Positions 1 to 9,003 of a stretch of 64,000 nucleotides of DNA are shown here, in pieces (within the stretch, counting starts at the first letter, position 1; the number at the start of each line of letters is the position of its first letter). The notes below the pieces were generated by a model, which saw nothing but the letters and a program-made list of their open reading frames with translations, searched no databases and was not told where the DNA came from. This DNA comes from Spiroplasma citri (GTDB lineage: Bacteria > Bacillota_I > Bacilli_A > Mycoplasmatales > Mycoplasmataceae). The stretch spans positions 1,535,710-1,599,709 of the forward strand of contig NZ_CP013197.1 of NCBI RefSeq assembly GCF_001886855.1, written 5' to 3'. The position numbers and the translations under genes were made by a program.

Positions 1-13
1 TTTTTATTAGGTC

Positions 14-148
14 TTACATCATTTTATTAAGTACTTCTTCAGTTTTTAAATTTCAATTTAAATCTTTAATTAATTCTGTAATTTCATTTTTAAGTAATTC
101 ATTTTCTTCTTTTAGTTTGTCAAATTTAATTGATTCTGTTATATTCAT
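14..148 (-). CDS. Small hypothetical protein, 44 aa
   Basis: The frame opens with ATG at 148 behind a GGAG ribosome binding site and ends at TAA. The product is hydrophilic, rich in Glu and Lys, and the run 'KLKEENELLKNEI' has heptad-like spacing that suggests a short coiled coil. One UGA is read as Trp. It is the last of three same-strand small genes (372-14) that look like one transcript. I do not recognise a family. It could be an accessory gene of the adjoining mobile element. Only the open frame and ribosome site support it. Confidence 0.5.
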
Positions 149-199
149 TATTCATTCTCCTCAATAACAGTTAATTGGTCTAATTGTTGTTTTGTGATT

Positions 200-352
200 T
201 TAAATATCTGTTAAATCAGCATCTTGTAAATTAGTACCTTGTAATTTAGCATCTCGTAAATCTAAAAATTCTCTGCTTAAATATTCATTTATTTTATTTT
301 GTTCAACAGTAATATCTGTTAAATCTTTAATTAAATCTTGTAATGTTTTCAT
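200..352 (-). CDS. Small pentapeptide-like protein, 50 aa
   Basis: ATG at 352 follows a strong AAAGGAGG site. The C-terminal third reads 'LRDAKLQGTNLQDADLTDI', which fits three to four A(D/N)LXX pentapeptide repeats. The N-terminal part is a short amphipathic helix. The complete pentapeptide-repeat family is usually far longer, so this is either a mini-protein or a truncated copy. It lies 18 bp downstream of the 100 aa gene and upstream of the 44 aa gene. Function unknown. Confidence 0.5.
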   Translation of the reverse strand: MKTLQDLIKDLTDITVEQNKINEYLSREFLDLRDAKLQGTNLQDADLTDI

Positions 353-369
353 TTTATAATTCCTCCTTT

Positions 370-672
370 CTAATTTTTAATATTAATAATTCATCATTTA
401 TTTTTCTTAAAAATTAATTTTTTAATAATTTGATGGTTATTTTTGCATTTTAAAGTCAAAATTCAAATACTATAACTTATTTTTTGTTTATTAATAAATT
501 CTAATTTTGTTAAGCAATGCCGAGCATACTTTTTACAATATCGGCCGCCTTTTCTGTTTTTAGTTAATTTTGTAAAGTACTCATTGATATAACACTGACA
601 TTTATTAATTAATACTGTCTTATTTGCTAATTTAATTTTTAACTCTTTTCAACAGAGTTCTTTTAAAGACAC
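370..672 (-). CDS. Hypothetical basic Cys-containing protein, 100 aa
   Basis: A GTG start at 672 lies 8 bases behind AAGGGGG, and the frame runs to TAG at 370 with several UGA codons as Trp. The protein is very basic (many Lys/Arg) and has scattered cysteines, including Cys-x-Cys, a Cys-x5-Cys in 'RYCKKYARHC' and a late Lys-Cys-Lys; a small metal-binding nucleic-acid protein is possible but no family is recognised. The next gene starts within 20 bases, so it is likely the first gene of a three-gene unit. It was probably missed by simple ATG/UGA-stop calling. Confidence 0.5.
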
Positions 673-951
673 TTTCAAAGCCCCCTTATAAATAGTAAGA
701 TTTCTAAATTTTTTTATTGTGGAACACTTACCCTTTAGCCATTGCAGGTTAAAGATTTATCCAGAAACCGCGATAACTCTTTTATATTGCCTAAAAGAAT
801 TGGCTCCATTATGTTGTAGCGGTACGGCCACCACTGTATTGTTTATCCTCGCTTGCTTGATTTAACGACATTCCAAGTAGGAGAATTTTATTTAGTTGGT
901 TTTGCTGTTATTTTCTTAAACTAAGTAAGGTTAACAACAATTTTAACCTAA
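673..951. other. Non-coding island, GC-richer than surroundings
   Basis: No credible gene is seen on either strand. Positions about 720-905 are clearly richer in G and C than anything within several kb (for example 'GCGGTACGGCCACCACTG' near 820). On the minus strand there are two tiny frames coupled by a TAATG overlap (20 and 24 codons) with codons that are rare in this genome, but neither has a convincing ribosome site. It may be a structured RNA, a phage replication signal or recently acquired DNA. Confidence 0.4.
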
Positions 952-2002
952 TTAAAAAAGATAGAATTTTATATCTATCTTTTTCTTAGTTTTTGGTAAA
1001 TTTATACCAACCGAATATTTTACGCGGTCCTGAAAATTTAAAGACTTATGTACTCTTTCAAAATTATAAAAATAATAATCATTTAATTTATTCTGTAAAC
1101 TAACTGCATTTAATATTTTTTCTTCAAATACAAATAATTTAGTATAATTTTGATGAAATCTTTCAATCTTACCGTTTGACTGCGGAGAACGAACCGGTGT
1201 TGTCTGATGAAAAATATTTTTATCTTTTAAAATTGAGTAAAATTAGTTTCTTTAACAGTATTTTTTTTTGATTATTCCGATAATTATTAATAAATTCAGA
1301 ACCGTTATCAGTTCTAATTCATGTTATTTTAACACCAAATATATTTTTAAAATCACTAATTGCTTTTTTAACAGCAGCAATAGCATTATCAATACTTAAT
1401 TTATCATAAACATATCCTAATGCTAATCTTGTTTTTTCATCAATAAAATCATAAACATAATACTTTTTATCAACTGGAAATTTACTCGGTACAAAATATT
1501 TAGCGTCCATCTGTAATAAACCTATTTCTTTAACTTCATATCTTGGATGTTGTTTTTTAATTTCTTTAATTTTATTTTTTATTTTTAATCATCTTTCATC
1601 TTTTTTAAGTCAACGAAAAAATGTTTTCAAATTTTTTGGTACTTTATTTTTTAATTCTTCTCCATGAATTCCTTTTTTAAATTATAAAACAAAGATAAAA
1701 CACCACCAACATGTTTATTACAATATTCAAAATATAAATCACAAATAATTTTGCGAATACTATCACTATATTGATAATTAATATTATGTGGTAACGTTGA
1801 TTTTAATAATAATTCATCAAAATCATTATTTTTATATGCAATTAAAATTTTATTCGCTCAATAATAAAAAGTTGAAAATTTATTTTTAAGATATTTTTTG
1901 CTTTATTCTTTTATAATATTTATTTTTATAATTTTTACTTAAAAAATTCTTTAATTTTGCTTGTAAATCAAACAAATTAAAATTATTAATAATATATTTC
2001 AT
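952..2002 (-). pseudogene. DDE (rve-type) transposase, frameshifted
   Basis: The reading starts at ATG 2002 and can be followed to TAA 952 only with about four frame changes (near 1900, 1672, 1265 and 1240). The catalytic triad is still visible: Asp in 'LLQMDAKYF', Asp in 'RTDNGSEF' and Glu in 'SNGKIERFH'. This is the integrase-core arrangement of IS3/IS481-like transposases and is unrelated to the IS30-type enzyme at 17172-18146. It occupies the place that the IS30 gene holds in the other prophages: divergent from the lipoprotein gene across the same promoter region. Dead copy. Confidence 0.75.
954..984. terminator. Hairpin terminator
   Basis: A stem AAAAAGATAGA / TCTATCTTTTT surrounds a short AT loop and overlaps the end of the transposase pseudogene. 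A T-run on either strand makes it usable in both directions. Confidence 0.6.
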
Positions 2003-2065
2003 TAATTCACACCTACCATCAAAAATATATAAAATTAATGTTTAATACGAATAATTGATATATAA

Positions 2066-2094
2066 TTGATATGTGATAAGATCAATTATATATA
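2066..2094 (+). promoter_or_regulatory. Sigma-A-type promoter of the P1 lipoprotein
   Basis: TTGATA and TATATA are separated by 17 bases, 25 bases before the lipoprotein start and its AAAAAGGAAC ribosome site. The same arrangement is conserved upstream of the P2 lipoprotein. Confidence 0.55.
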
Positions 2095-2118
2095 AAAAAA
2101 TAAAAAGGAACAATCTAT

Positions 2119-2577
2119 ATGAAAAAATGACTTAACATAATAGGAACAATCGGATTAACCGCAACAAGCACAACAACACTAATGAGTTGCAAAAAAGAAA
2201 ATAAAAAAGATACTAAACCTATTGCACCAACAACAAAAGCACAACAACCACCAGAAGGTAGTAATTGAAAATTAATTACTGATTATAATTATTTTGATAA
2301 TAATATTGATGATAAATGGTATTTTTTTATTTTAAAAACTGAAAAAGAAAATAAATTAAAAGAAATAAAATTTATTAATAATAGTAATAATGCTTATGGA
2401 ATTATTGAATCAAATGGTTTTATTTTTAGTAAATATCTTATAAAGAATTCGTATTTACAAAAAGGATTAATTAAAGGTCTTTATTGCTGAAATGGTAATG
2501 ATGAACCACAAATACCTACTATTGACAAAAACACTGGTGAAATTATTGATTGAAAAGAACAAAAAGGAACTGAATAA
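2119..2577 (+). CDS. Phage-encoded lipoprotein with ORF1-like variable domain, 152 aa
   Basis: A lipoprotein signal peptide (start 'MKKWLNIIGTIGL', lipobox ending 'LMSC') is followed by a Lys/Pro/Gln linker and then a domain from 'SNWKL' to 'IPTIDKNTGEIIDW'. The domain edges match the equivalent domain inside phage ORF1 but its interior is a third allele, different from the P1 ORF1 copy at about 3930-4190. The mature protein should sit on the outer face of the cell membrane. The gene is convergent with ORF1 and shares its terminator. A role in receptor masking or superinfection exclusion is inferred, not shown. Confidence 0.75.
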
Positions 2578-2590
2578 CAGTTCCTTTTTT
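2561..2590. terminator. Bidirectional terminator between lipoprotein and ORF1
   Basis: AAAAAGGAACTG / CAGTTCCTTTTT form a 12 bp stem with a 5-base loop, and both convergent genes end at its edges. Confidence 0.8.
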
Positions 2591-4739
2591 ATATTAATCG
2601 CACAAATTTCATAAAAATAATTAATAAAAAAAATATTTGTTATTGTACTATACAATGCTGGATTAAATTTTCATACCTCAAATATTTGACTAAAAAAACT
2701 ATATACTGCTTCAAAAACCTTACCAACACCACTCTCTAACTCGTTAACTTGTTTAATTCCAGGAATAGTGTTGACAATTCAAATCACCGCATTTTTAATG
2801 TGAGTTTCTAAATCTCATCAACCTTTAGGAGTTATATATTCCACTTGAAATCATTGTTTATCGGGGAACAAACCACAATTATTAATTTCTTGTCAGTTAT
2901 AAATCCCAAAATTAAAATCATAATATCGGTACATATCATTTTCTTTTTGTGCTTGCAATTAAAAAACATTATAACCGATTTTTTGTTCTTCAATTTTTTT
3001 ATACTTTAAACCATATTTATCTTTTAAAGCATCTTCAAAAACATAAGCCGAATTTGAGTTAATATTATAATTATTAGCAACCGAAAAATCATAATTAAAA
3101 ACACTACCATAATTATTAATCGTATAAAACCGATTTTTAAATGCTGAATATAATTTAATATCTAATTGCTTATATTTATCAGAAAAATAAAAATATCGTG
3201 GGTAAATTTTAAAACCATTATTTACTAACAAACCATATTTTTTATTATAACCTTGAACATAAGTATTATTTTCTAAATCAAGAATCGTACGTAAATAATT
3301 AGTATAAAATTTCTGTGAAATCTTAAACATACTATTTAATAATTTATCAAATTGTAATTTATCGTTAATATTTTCACTCAACAAAATATTATTAAAATTT
3401 TGTAATTTCAACGCAAAAAAGTTAACTAAAACAGTATCATATTGTAAATTATCAATATATCCATTTTCAATAAAAGAACTACGATTTTGAAACACTGGCA
3501 CCAGAGCACTTGCAAAAAAAGACTGTAAAAACTTAGATAAATCAAACTGACCGCTAAACTGTTGAAAATACTTTAAATCTTTACTATTTAATGATGAATA
3601 AATTGAACCATTAAAATTAAAAACTTCACCAGCTCTTGTTCGCATAAAATTAAAATTAAAACTTAAATCATCATTATTAACATTATTTAACTCTAAACTA
3701 CCAGAAATAATTAAATTTACCTCATCAACAGTCAAAATCATCCGATAAATTGATTTTTTAATATTTTTAACATCCAGTTCATCAACCGTCTCAAAATCAA
3801 AAATTATCCGCTTTGCACCAACCTTATTCGGATTTTCATAATCCGCACTACCACCTTGCTGAACTCTAATATTTTCTTGCAAAACAGAATATAAAGATAA
3901 ATCAATAAATTCTTTTACGCGATTTTGTTGATAACTATTTCAATCAGTAATTTCACCAGTGTTTTTGTTAATGGTTGGCAATTCTGGTTCATTATTTCCT
4001 TGTCATTGATAAAACAAATTAACAATATATCATACTCCATTAATTTTATGATAAGGTGCCCCAACAATTCAAACTGATTTATCTGAAAAATTAAATTTTA
4101 TAATAGAAAAATCATCAGTTCGTTGCTTTTTAACAATTGCAATATATCATTTATTATCTGGCAAAATAGAACGAGCACTTAATTTTCAATTATCTACTTT
4201 CAACTTAACTATTGGATAATAATTTTCTTTATAACGGTCAATATTTTCCACAATTTTTTAGATACATTAAACATCTTATATTTTACAGCAAAGGCATAAA
4301 TAAAATCAGTTAAATTATTCAAAAAATTATCTTTTTTAACATTATAAAATTTTTCAACCATAAACTGATTTTTTAAACTATGTCATTGTCGATAATAATT
4401 TAAAAATATTTCATTAGGTTTATCATAAACAACTCCGGTTGAATAACTATCTTGTAAAAAATCCAAATACCATTTATCATTAAATGATAATTTTTTTGAT
4501 GTTTTTAAAGTTGGATTAATAAAATAATTTGTTTCCGATCAATTTTCAAAAAAACTACTGAGTAAAAAAATTGTATTAATAAAATCAGTTTCATTAATAC
4601 CTTTATTAGTATTATTCTCTTGTTTAAGCGTATAATGCTCCTCATTTAAGGGTCTAAACGCCGTTAAAGTAATAAATGGAATAACCAAACCCAAAAAAGT
4701 TAAAATAAATATGGCAAATAAAGATAACGATTTTTTCAT
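2589..4739 (-). pseudogene. Plectrovirus ORF1 (minor coat/adsorption-like), broken copy
   Basis: The homologue of the intact 729 aa gene at 18748-20937. The start 'MKKSLSLFAIFIL' signal peptide is intact. A lost A near 4255 shifts the frame, a GAA-to-TAA change stops it at about 2960, and an extra base in an A-run near 2635 garbles the C-terminal membrane segment. The variable domain (about 3930-4190) is the same allele as in prophage P3 and differs completely from that of P2, although the flanks are nearly identical. Not expected to make a working protein. Confidence 0.85.
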
Positions 4740-4750
4740 AAACTCAACTC

Positions 4751-4987
4751 CTAACTATACAATGTTTTTGAAACAATAAACCCAACAATATATAAACTTG
4801 ATATTGTTAACATTAACGGATGACTAAATAAAATTGCCATTCTACCAAATAATCAAATCAACCAAGTATCAGAATTATATAAATCCATAATAATATTTTT
4901 TGCCGATGTAAATTGATTAATAATAACAGTAATAAAACCAGTTCCAAATATCGCAATCGCCGCCGCCAATAAAACTAATTTAATCAT
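4751..4987 (-). CDS. Phage membrane protein, 78 aa
   Basis: Two hydrophobic segments are visible (about residues 2-24 and 50-75) around a short polar middle with 'DLYNSDTW'. The start overlaps the previous stop as TAATG, typical of translational coupling in this phage. P2 and P3 have near-identical copies. In filamentous phages small membrane proteins in this position assist assembly and extrusion; here the role is inferred only from position. The frame is intact although neighbours are broken. Confidence 0.7.
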
Positions 4988-5382
4988 TACTTTTTATCTC
5001 CTTTAAATTTAGTACTTCTAATATTTTTTGCTTGATATCTAATACTTTGTCGTTTAAGTTCTTTTTTAACGTGCTGCTTATTACTATTTTGATAAACATT
5101 TTTACCAACATTAATACCTTTTCGTACAGTTGACGAATATACTTGCGAAACACCATTATTAACTGTTGAACCTAAAATATTATATTGTGTTGATGTGCCA
5201 TGAATTACATAAATAGATAACTTAATAACCATAAAAAAGACTAAAAAATAAGCAATCAATGTATTTGTCATCGGTAATTTTGTATTTCAAATTACATCAA
5301 AAATAAACAAAAATATATCAAAAACAAAACTAAAAATCTTGTCTCAATTACTATTATTATTTTCAACTAATAAATTAATCAT
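4987..5382 (-). CDS. Phage membrane protein with basic tail, 131 aa
   Basis: The start ATG overlaps the end of the Zot-like gene. An N-terminal Asn-rich stretch is followed by two hydrophobic segments (around residues 16-32 and 40-58), and the C-terminal third is strongly basic ('[20 protein letters not shown]'). The P2 version has a different basic tail, the P3 version is almost identical. A basic cytoplasmic tail next to membrane segments could contact ssDNA or the coat during extrusion; this is inference. Intact frame. Confidence 0.7.
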
Positions 5383-6390
5383 CTTTACCATTCCCTTTCT
5401 CTTTTTTTAGGTTTTAAATTCTTTTTCAAAATATCAATATCAAATAATTCTAATCGTTCTTTAACACTTAATTTTGTAATTTCCGACCAATAATAAAATT
5501 TTTTATCAACAATTTCATCATTTTTTAAATCACGCACAAACTTTAATCATTGACTATCATACTTATTAGCGAATTCAAGGGGAATAATTATTTTAAAAAA
5601 CCGAATTCCTAACCCAACATCTGACTTATGTTTTGCTCGTTTACCTTCTGCTGTTAGTTCTACTGATTTTGTTTTTCAAATTTCATAATCCGTTATATCT
5701 TGGAAAATCCCAATTCGCATAATAAAGAAACGATTAAAAAAATTAAACCCTTTCTTAATAACTGGTTTTTTTCAATGAAATTGGAATAATAATCCAACTT
5801 GCTAACTGGCGAATATTATTTCAAATCATACCCTCACGCTGAGCAGTAAATAACGCACGATTACCAAAATGTCTCGCTAAAACAATTCACGGTATTTTAC
5901 CACTATGAACTTTTTTCTCATCGTGAAGACTAGTTCCATCAATATACAAATAACTTTCATCAAATAAAATAACACTATCATCGGGTGGGGCTGGTTTTGT
6001 TCGATCAGTAAAATCTAAATTTTTAAATGTTAAAACTTTAACTTTATCATCTTCTAACGGATAATTACTATAAATTTCATCTGTCAATAATTTCATAGTT
6101 TGCGATAAATAAGTTAAAAGTAATGTTTTACGGGTCCCTAACTTTCCAATAATAACTGATAGCGGATTATCTCAAATAAACTGAACTAAGCGAAAAGTAC
6201 TTAACTGATAAAAAATATTTTTTCACAATCATCACACAAAATAAACACACTGCAAAGCAAACAACAATCAAAATACTAAACCAACACAATACAAAGAAAT
6301 TATCCAAAGTAATAAATCAATTAAACTAAACAAAAACATTGAACCACTAATATAACAATAGTTTTTAAAGAAAAATATAAACTTTTTCAT
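5375..6390 (-). pseudogene. Zot-like (pI-type) assembly ATPase, broken copy
   Basis: Compared with the intact 337 aa copy at 21582-22595 this has an extra A around 5770 (shifting the frame after 'IIIPISLKK') and another near 5403 that alters the last residues. The Walker A motif reads 'IIGKLGTRKT' with Arg in place of the conserved Gly before Lys-Thr, which should abolish nucleotide binding even without the shifts. Walker B ('SVILFDESYLY') is intact. The start overlaps the previous stop as TAATG. Confidence 0.85.
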
Positions 6391-6592
6391 TATTTAAAAT
6401 ACCCAACTATTTTAAAAACCATTCACAAGAAAAACCAAGTTAAAAAAAATCACAATTCAAATCACCAACCATTAAAGTTAAATATTCATTTTGCGTTAAA
6501 TTCCACATTGTAATACTTTCAACATTCGTTTTATCTATAAACAAAAATATATGAATAAAAAACTCTTTTAATCTAATTCAATCATTTTGCAT
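6390..6592 (-). pseudogene. Small phage membrane protein, frameshifted
   Basis: The P2 homologue is 67 aa. Here a 2-base loss in the A-run near 6445 and a 1-base gain nearby shift the frame after 'YLTLMVG', removing the C-terminal transmembrane segment. The N-terminal half is unchanged. Confidence 0.75.
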
Positions 6593-6594
6593 TT

Positions 6595-6744
6595 TTAAAA
6601 ACTCCACATTTTTTGAATAAGTTTAAAAAACATTCCAAAAAACAAAACAATAAATAACACAAACGATATAACATATAAAAACTCAGGGGCATTTGCACCA
6701 ATAATATAACTAACAAATTGAACTCAATAATCATATAAACTCAT
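6595..6744 (-). CDS. Phage small membrane protein, 49 aa
   Basis: The frame starts directly after the preceding TAA and is identical in layout to 22801-22950 in P2. A single central hydrophobic segment ('EFLYVISFVLFIVLFFGMFF' region, about residues 21-40) follows a short polar N-terminus. It resembles single-span virion or assembly proteins of filamentous phages in size and hydropathy, but no family is recognised. Intact here although surrounded by broken genes. Confidence 0.65.
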
Positions 6745-7183
6745 TTAATTTAAACTTTCTAAATCATTAATTAATTCTTGTTCTTTTTCAAAACTTCAAT
6801 TTGTTAAATTATTATTGTTATTATTTGCTTTTACTTTTTTAGGTTCACTTAAAAATAACGCTTTTTCATTTTAGTAAAATAATTTTGTTTATATTGATTA
6901 TATAAATTGATTAATTCTGTTCCAGTTAAATACTTTCAAATATGGCGTTTTAAATTTTCATCATATTTTACAATAGGGTAAGAATTATCATATATCAAAC
7001 CGATTGCTACTTGTTCCGAATGTTTTTCATTCGGATAAATAAACTTATTACTCAATCAAAAACCAATATGACGATTATGATTAGGTAAATTAATAAAACT
7101 TGCTTTATCTGTTGTAAAAGGGTAAATTCCTTACTAATAAAATAATTTTCTACATTCTGATTTTTCTTAACAAAATTACTCAA
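6745..7183 (-). pseudogene. Phage 146 aa cytoplasmic-type protein, frameshifted
   Basis: Homologue of 22951-23391. One T is missing near 7125 (shifting the frame after 'SKEF') and one A near 6870. The TTG start overlaps the end of the upstream gene. See the P2 entry for what is visible in the intact protein. Confidence 0.75.
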
Positions 7184-7465
7184 TTTTATCAACTTCTTTA
7201 TTTAATTGTTTTTTAAATCCTTTATTTAAATCTATATGTTCCAAAATAGTTGGAACAATTGCCAAAATTACAGAAACAAACCATAAAACTAATGCCAAAA
7301 TAAAAATTTCTTTATTGTTATTATTTATATTTAAAATAAAAACATAAACTAACACAACTGAGCTTATAAAAAGAAAAATAATAAAAATCAAGCAACAAAA
7401 TTAACTAAAATATATCATTTTTTTAATTTTTTATATTCCTTAGTTGTTTTAAATTTCATATCCAT
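7176..7465 (-). pseudogene. Phage 113 aa membrane protein, frameshifted
   Basis: Starts 'MDMKFKTTKEYKKLKK' as in P2 but shifts frame near 7390, within the first membrane segment. The C-terminal half stays open with a second hydrophobic region and ends in 'VDKIE' as in P2. The hydrophobic stretch has diverged more from P2 than the flanks. Confidence 0.65.
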
Positions 7466-7483
7466 AATATAGTCTCCTAACTA

Positions 7484-7630
7484 AATATTTGTTTAATAAA
7501 CATTGTTATAAATAATGTTTATATAATGTTTTTTAATTGTAATAAACACTGATTATTAACAATGTTATACATAATGCTAATATATTGTTTATTTAATGTT
7601 TAATAAACATTGTTAAATATATAAAATAAT
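7484..7630. repeat. Iteron-like AATAAACA/TGTTTATT repeats (P1)
   Basis: Several copies of AATGTTTATT-type and AATAAACATTGTTA-type units in both orientations lie in the intergenic region downstream of the coat/IR-ORF block. An equivalent and slightly longer array is in P2 (23755-23935). Dense repeats of this kind are typical binding sites for a replication or repressor protein. Confidence 0.55.
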
Positions 7631-7713
7631 AAAAATTGGCACACTGAAAAATACTATTTAATTTTTAACAATAGTTATTAAAATATAAAATCATAAGTTT
7701 ATAATTAAGTTGA

Positions 7714-7965
7714 TATTATTATGGTTTTCTCTCTGTATAAATTATCTTAAATAGAAAGAAGAAATAAAATATCTAAGAAATAATAAATTCATTTTTTACA
7801 AATGTGATACCATCTATTTTTTGATTATCATGAATGTTATCACCAATTAAAACAATTATTTCACTAATAATAATTTTAATAATAACTTTTAAATTTATTA
7901 TTTGAATTTTTAATAAATTAACAAATTTATAAATATTTTTATACAGAGAGAAAACCATAATAATA
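7714..7965. repeat. 28 bp inverted repeat bracketing a small ORF (P1)
   Basis: The 28 bp arms at 7714-7741 and 7938-7965 are perfect reverse complements (core ATGGTTTTCTCTCTGTATAA). They enclose a small minus-strand ORF. The same design is in P2 at 24017-24268. In a single-stranded phage genome the arms would pair into a long stem. Confidence 0.8.
7773..7958 (-). CDS. Inverted-repeat-bracketed small protein, 61 aa (shortened)
   Basis: ATG at 7958 lies inside the right arm of the 28 bp inverted repeat, giving the N-terminus 'MVFSLYK'. The product is Ile/Leu-rich with one long hydrophobic stretch (about residues 15-40). In P2 the same frame runs 18 codons further and stops in the other arm; here a TAG after 'FIIS' shortens it. 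Conservation of the frame between P1 and P2 with synonymous-type changes suggests it is or was translated. Unknown function. Confidence 0.45.
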   Translation of the reverse strand: MVFSLYKNIYKFVNLLKIQIINLKVIIKIIISEIIVLIGDNIHDNQKIDGITFVKNEFIIS

Positions 7966-8325
7966 CCTTAAATATAATTAAATTGATATTTTTACACTAT
8001 ACACTGTTTACAAGTTTTAAAAAAAGTAGGTGTATTTATAAAAAATATTATAAAAATTTTTGGTTCAAAACTGTTATTATTATGATCTTTAATAGAAATA
8101 TTCTTATTTCTATTAAATCCTACTAAAAAATATTTTTCATAATAGACTCAATATTATGAATAATAAACAATATAGATTTATCAACCTTAAAATTATCCCA
8201 ATATTAACGATAATAATAAAGTTTATTAAAAAATAAATTTGTAAACAGTTTTTAATCAAATCACATATAAAAACTATTGTTCCACAGTTAAAATAAATTA
8301 TTCTTTAAGTGCTTCATTTTCTTAT
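7966..8325. other. Phage intergenic region (P1)
   Basis: No gene is seen. It is the counterpart of the P2 intergenic region with the second inverted repeat; the left arm (about 7987) is retained but the right arm near 8230 is degraded. A segment near 8038-8075 recurs as a direct repeat at about 8985-9020. Confidence 0.5.
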
Positions 8326-8577
8326 TTAAATTCCTTTAACCATAACACGGAAAAAGTTTAAAATTTTAATAATACAAAATATAGCAAATGGAATTAATAT
8401 AATTCACGCTTCACCTAAGAAAACCATTATCTCAGGTAAAATATTTGTTATACCTTCTTTAACTTTTCATAATGCACTAGTCAAACCCGTTCAAATACCA
8501 TTCATATCCTCCGCCATAGTTTTAGGTGTAGGTGCTGTTAAAAAATTAAACGCTGTTGTTAAATACATACCTAACAT
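8326..8577 (-). CDS. Major coat protein, plectrovirus type, 83 aa
   Basis: A short N-terminal hydrophobic-polar part with '[10 protein letters not shown]' and a Thr/Pro segment is followed by an amphipathic helix and a single long membrane span ('IMVFLGEAWIILIPFAIFCI' region) and a basic end 'FFRVMVKGI'. This is the classic layout of a filamentous-phage major coat protein. Copies in P2 and P4 differ at only a few residues. The preceding gene overlaps its start. I recognise it as the SpV1-type coat protein by size, position and layout; no cleavable signal peptide is obvious. Confidence 0.85.
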
Positions 8578-8725
8578 TATTTATTACTCTCCTTTCTTTC
8601 AATTTCTTTTTTTCTTTTTTCTTTCCTCGAATTTGTTTAATTTTTTGATAAATTGATAAACCAATTCAAGCAAAAATACCTAATATAATAACAACACTAA
8701 ATATTGTCGTTAATCAAGTTGGTAT
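8546..8725 (-). pseudogene. Small phage membrane protein, altered start and shifted tail
   Basis: The P2 homologue is 49 aa with an ATG start. Here the start codon reads ATA, and a 1-base loss in the A-run near 8605 changes the C-terminus so that the frame reads into the coat gene and stops at 8546. One transmembrane segment (about residues 5-26) and a Lys-rich tail remain. ATA starts are possible in code 4, so translation is not excluded. Confidence 0.55.
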
Positions 8726-8811
8726 ATTACATCTCCTCTCTAAAAACTAAAAAATTGAAATTTGCAAACTCGCTCCGCTCGTTGTCGCTTCGCTCCATTA
8801 AAAACACTATT

Positions 8812-8853
8812 GAATAAATTATCCGCTAATAAATTACGCGGAATAATTTATTC
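8812..8853. repeat. GC-clamped hairpin (P1)
   Basis: GAATAAATTATCCGC / GCGGAATAATTTATTC form a long stem over an 11-base AT loop. The same hairpin is found in P2 (25173-25212) and P4 (27276-27315), always between the 36-37 aa gene and the next gene. No T-run follows, so a packaging or replication signal fits better than a terminator. Confidence 0.6.
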
Positions 8854-8855
8854 TT

Positions 8856-8966
8856 TTACTTTTTAATTTCAATATCTTTTGCAATCTTATTAACAGTATT
8901 AATAACATTATCTTTACCATAATTTTTCATTAGCGACTGCAAAATAAAATATTGCTTTGTTTGCAT
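8856..8966 (-). CDS. Small phage protein, 36 aa
   Basis: ATG at 8966 behind AAGGAGC. The product is basic and helical ('MQTKQYFILQSLMKNYGKDN'), with 'VINTVNKIAK' in the second half. The P2 homologue keeps 'YGKDIVINTVNKI'. It is the first gene of the phage unit on this strand. No family is recognised; the size and charge would suit a small DNA-binding regulator, which is only a guess. Confidence 0.55.
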   Translation of the reverse strand: MQTKQYFILQSLMKNYGKDNVINTVNKIAKDIEIKK

Positions 8967-9003
8967 AATTTCAGCTCCTTAATTAAAAATATTATAAAAA
9001 TTT

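Larger units (their letters stand above)
2020..8985 (-). mobile_element. Degraded SpV1-type plectrovirus prophage P1
   Basis: The stretch is collinear with intact prophage P2 (16885-25366): lipoprotein, ORF1, two membrane proteins, Zot-like ATPase, four small genes, an inverted-repeat ORF, coat protein and two small proteins. Many genes carry homopolymer frameshifts or nonsense codons. The inverted-repeat ends seen in P2, P3 and P4 are not found here, so the exact borders are uncertain; the right border is near 8985 and the left one lies at or beyond the transposase pseudogene. Confidence 0.8.

Noticed and set aside
7484..7630. CRISPR-like array
   Set aside because: The repeats are short, irregular, in both orientations and without unique spacers of constant length; no cas genes are present.
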